This document shows, piece after piece, positions 61,813 to 64,000 of a stretch of 64,000 nucleotides of DNA; the stretch's first letter is position 1, and every line of letters begins with the position of its first letter. The position numbers were made by a program, and so were the translations under genes. The DNA comes from Paenibacillus sp. FSL H3-0469. GTDB taxonomy: Bacteria > Bacillota > Bacilli > Paenibacillales > Paenibacillaceae. The notes below the pieces were generated by a model. That model made no database searches. It saw nothing but the letters and a program-made list of their open reading frames with translations, and was not told the origin of the DNA. The stretch lies in NCBI RefSeq assembly GCF_038051945.1, contig NZ_CP150302.1:1922001-1986000 (forward strand). The letters are read 5' to 3'.

Positions 61813-62652
61813 TTAACGTTGACGTTTAAAAGCCTGCGCCGACACGTACACGAACCGTTCCGCTCTGGCCATCATATGGAACTTCTGCTCCGGGAAGTGG
61901 CGGTACAGGTAATCCACGAAATAACCCGGATTCTCGGCATTGCCGGCGAACAGGTCATAATGCAGCGGAACTACGGTCTCAAAATCTGAGGTCGCTGCGA
62001 ACTCCGCCGCTTCCCGGTAATTCATATTGCCGACGATATTGCGGCTGCCCCGGTAATAATCGCGTCCATTAATCGGCAGCAGCGCCAGATCGATCTTGCG
62101 GCTGCCAACCTCCTCAATCAGCTCAGGGAACAGCACGGTATCCCCTGCATGATAGAGTCTCACCCCGTTCAGCTCCAGGATATAGCCCACGTACTTAGGA
62201 TGTCCCTGTTCATCGCGTTCAAGCTGTTCGTGCGCAGCTGCCACGGGAATGACCTTCAGCCCGCTTGCAGGCTCAGCTTCAGTGGCAGGTAAGGCAGCAG
62301 TCAGCTGATCCTTGCGGATGCCTAGCGCCTGCAGACGTTCCAGGCAGACCGACGGAGCCATGAACTGCGCCTGCGGATTCAGTCCGGCAAGCACGGGGAG
62401 CGCCTCCTCATCCAGATGATCTGAATGGTCATGGGTAATCAGGCAGACCTCCATATTTGTAATTTCGCCAGGCCCCACCGGCGGCGGGAAAGTCCGGTCC
62501 GGGTTCGGGGATACATAAGGATCAATGTAGACGGTCACCCCCGCCCCCTTGACAATAACGCTGGCTTGTCCGAGGAACCAGACCGCCAGGCAGCCGTAAG
62601 GCACCTCAGTGCTGCGGATTTCTTCGATCAGTTCTTGTCCTGCTAATGGCAT
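61813..62652 (-). CDS. MBL-fold metallohydrolase, UlaG-lactonase-like
   Basis: 279 aa. The metal site is the HxHxDH motif in ITHDHSDHLDEE, with further ligands in YHAGDTVLFPEL and VPLHYDLFAG. The arrangement and the segment WFLGQASVIVKGAGVTVYIDPY match UlaG-type L-ascorbate-6-phosphate lactonases and related enzymes. It ends 3 bp from the convergent DeoR gene. A role in lactone hydrolysis linked to sugar breakdown is possible, but the substrate is unknown. Confidence 0.85.
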   Translation of the reverse strand: MPLAGQELIEEIRSTEVPYGCLAVWFLGQASVIVKGAGVTVYIDPYVSPNPDRTFPPPVGPGEITNMEVCLITHDHSDHLDEEALPVLAGLNPQAQFMAPSVCLERLQALGIRKDQLTAALPATEAEPASGLKVIPVAAAHEQLERDEQGHPKYVGYILELNGVRLYHAGDTVLFPELIEEVGSRKIDLALLPINGRDYYRGSRNIVGNMNYREAAEFAATSDFETVVPLHYDLFAGNAENPGYFVDYLYRHFPEQKFHMMARAERFVYVSAQAFKRQR

Positions 62653-62844
62653 GATGGGTTACTCCCTTCCTCTTCTATCTCTCATTCATCATGGCTGGCT
62701 GATACATCTCTGTTTAGTTTATACCCGCGAGAAGGTAAATGGAAGCGCTTGTGATAATCCCTGCTTGTTACCGGTGACCATTGATGGGTACAATTAATAG
62801 ATAGGTATCTCAACAACAGGACAGATAAAGGACAGGTGAAATGA

Positions 62845-64000
62845 ATGCAGAATTACGGATTCGCAAGAGTCGCCGCCGCTTCCCCGGAACTCCGGGTGGC
62901 TGACTGCGTATTCAATGCAGACCAGATTATTGAAGCCATCAATACAGCCAGCGCCCAGGAGGTGGAGTACCTGGTACTCCCGGAGCTGTGCATCACCGGC
63001 TACAGCTGTGCGGATCTGTTCCTCCAGCCCCGGCTGCTGGAATCCGCGATGCAGGCGCTGCTGCGGATTACGGCCGCGACGGCAGAGCACCGGATGATTG
63101 TCATTGCCGGCCTGCCGGTCTCCATCAAAAGCAGGCTGTTTAACTGTGCCGCTGTGCTCCAGCAGGGCCGTATTCTCGGGATTGTGGTCAAGACCTGCAT
63201 TCCCGGCTACAGCGAATTCTACGAGCCGCGCTGGTTCGCGGGAGCCGGCGAGCTGGAGGTGTCCGAGCTGCGGATCGGCGGATCGGCGGTGCCGGTCGGC
63301 AATGATTTGATTTTTGCCTGTGAGAGCGACGGGAATCTGTCGTTCGGTGTGGAGATCTGCGAGGATCTCTGGGTGCCGGTGCCGCCAAGCAGCCTGCTGG
63401 CCCAAGCCGGTGCGACGCTGCTGTTCAACCCGTCGGCCAGCAACGAGCTGGTCGGTAAGGCCGATTACCGCCGCCAGCTGGTCGGCGGCCAGTCCGCCTC
63501 CTGTGTGGCCGGTTATGTCTATGCCAGCTGTAATACCGGGGAATCGACAACAGACGTTGTCTTCGGCGGACATTCGCTGATCGCGGAGAACGGCCAGCTG
63601 CTGGCCGAATCGGAACGCTTCACTCATGAGAGCCGGATGATTACCGCCGACATTGACCTGCCGCGGCTGCAGTATTCCCGTACCGTGATGGGCACGTTCC
63701 GGGCAGGCAAGGGCGGACGCAATTACCGCGAGATTCTCTATACCGCGCCGCTTGGCAGCAGCACCCCACGGGAGCTGAAACGGAACGTAGGCGTCAATCC
63801 GTTCGTGCCGGGCAATCCGCTCCAGCGGGACGAACGCTGCCAGGAGATTCTCTCGATCCAGACCTCCGGCCTGATGAAGCGTATCCGCCACATCGGCACG
63901 AAGCAGGCTGTGATCGGCATCTCCGGCGGCCTCGACTCTACGCTTGCGCTGCTGGTTGCCGTGCGGGCTATGGAGCTGCTCGGACGTCCGGCCAGCGATG
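62845..64000 (+). CDS. nadE: Glutamine-dependent NAD+ synthetase, 3' part missing
   Basis: Amidates nicotinate adenine dinucleotide to NAD+. 385 codons are visible before the right edge. Residues 1-270 are the nitrilase-type glutaminase domain: Glu in LVLPELCITGYSC, Lys in LGIVVKTCIPGYSEFYEPRWF and catalytic Cys in VGVEICEDLWVP-like FGVEICEDLW. The synthetase domain starts near 340, with the pyrophosphate loop GISGGLDSTLALLV. The ATG at 62845 is used; an ATG four bases earlier is in another frame. Gram-positive two-domain form, about 640-680 aa when complete. Confidence 0.94.
   Translation, partial: MQNYGFARVAAASPELRVADCVFNADQIIEAINTASAQEVEYLVLPELCITGYSCADLFLQPRLLESAMQALLRITAATAEHRMIVIAGLPVSIKSRLFNCAAVLQQGRILGIVVKTCIPGYSEFYEPRWFAGAGELEVSELRIGGSAVPVGNDLIFACESDGNLSFGVEICEDLWVPVPPSSLLAQAGATLLFNPSASNELVGKADYRRQLVGGQSASCVAGYVYASCNTGESTTDVVFGGHSLIAENGQLLAESERFTHESRMITADIDLPRLQYSRTVMGTFRAGKGGRNYREILYTAPLGSSTPRELKRNVGVNPFVPGNPLQRDERCQEILSIQTSGLMKRIRHIGTKQAVIGISGGLDSTLALLVAVRAMELLGRPASD

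Noticed and set aside
62738..62753. cre site before the metallohydrolase and nadE
   Set aside because: Only 13 of 16 matches in either direction; the core palindrome is present but the flanks fail.
62794..63891. 365-codon frame opposite nadE
   Set aside because: Shadow frame; the plus strand encodes clear nitrilase and NAD synthetase motifs.

Overview
The window reads as a chromosomal segment of a Gram-positive Firmicute, most likely a Paenibacillus or close relative. This is inferred from gene content: YesM/YesN two-component systems next to carbohydrate ABC permeases, a Bacillus-type Fnr with C-terminal cluster cysteines, CcpA-type cre sites, strong AGGAGG ribosome binding sites and moderate GC. 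No rRNA, tRNA, CRISPR array, prophage or insertion sequence was seen.

Layout. (1) 1-10465, all minus: a sugar ABC permease cut by the left edge, the YesN/YesM pair, then a four-gene operon with two GH65 proteins, beta-phosphoglucomutase and an alpha/beta hydrolase. This fits uptake and phosphorolysis of an alpha-glucoside, with beta-glucose-1-phosphate fed into glycolysis. (2) 10466-17834: an anaerobic nitrogen block with fnr, a nirB-nirD-nirC operon behind two perfect FNR boxes, and the Fe-S repair protein Ric. (3) 18-33.6 kb: mixed housekeeping and stress genes, including a small XRE/membrane pair, HxlR, an oxidoreductase, MsrAB, a DUF4349 lipoprotein, a DUF1540 mini-protein, MetE, UppP, an old-yellow-enzyme reductase with MarR, SemiSWEET, a methyltransferase, YitT and a short Crp/Fnr protein. 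(4) 33.7-37.6 kb: a fructose PTS operon fruR-fruK-fruA whose promoter overlaps a cre site. (5) 37.8-47.4 kb: cell-surface, DNA-repair and stress genes (Ung, RNase H, AlkC-like protein, manganese catalase, AI-2E transporter, lipoproteins). (6) 47.6-55.1 kb: a hexuronate cluster with a LacI regulator, UxaB, UxaA, UxaC, a rhamnogalacturonan-acetylesterase-like SGNH enzyme and a sugar isomerase. (7) 56.2-61.8 kb: an L-fucose operon fucI-kinase-fucA-fucU with a divergent DeoR regulator. (8) A lactonase-like metallo-beta-lactamase protein and the 5' part of glutamine-dependent NAD synthetase.

The sugar blocks together suggest a plant-polysaccharide user: pectin uronates, acetylated rhamnogalacturonan, fucose, fructose and alpha-glucosides, with cre sites hinting at shared carbon catabolite repression. 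The least explained DNA is non-coding: two related arrays of 51-52 bp tandem repeats 32 kb apart, a paired hairpin repeat between uxaB and uxaA, and an 81 bp tandem duplication at the 3' end of the SGNH esterase gene. I found no clear new defence or biosynthetic system; the repeat arrays are the best candidates for something undescribed.
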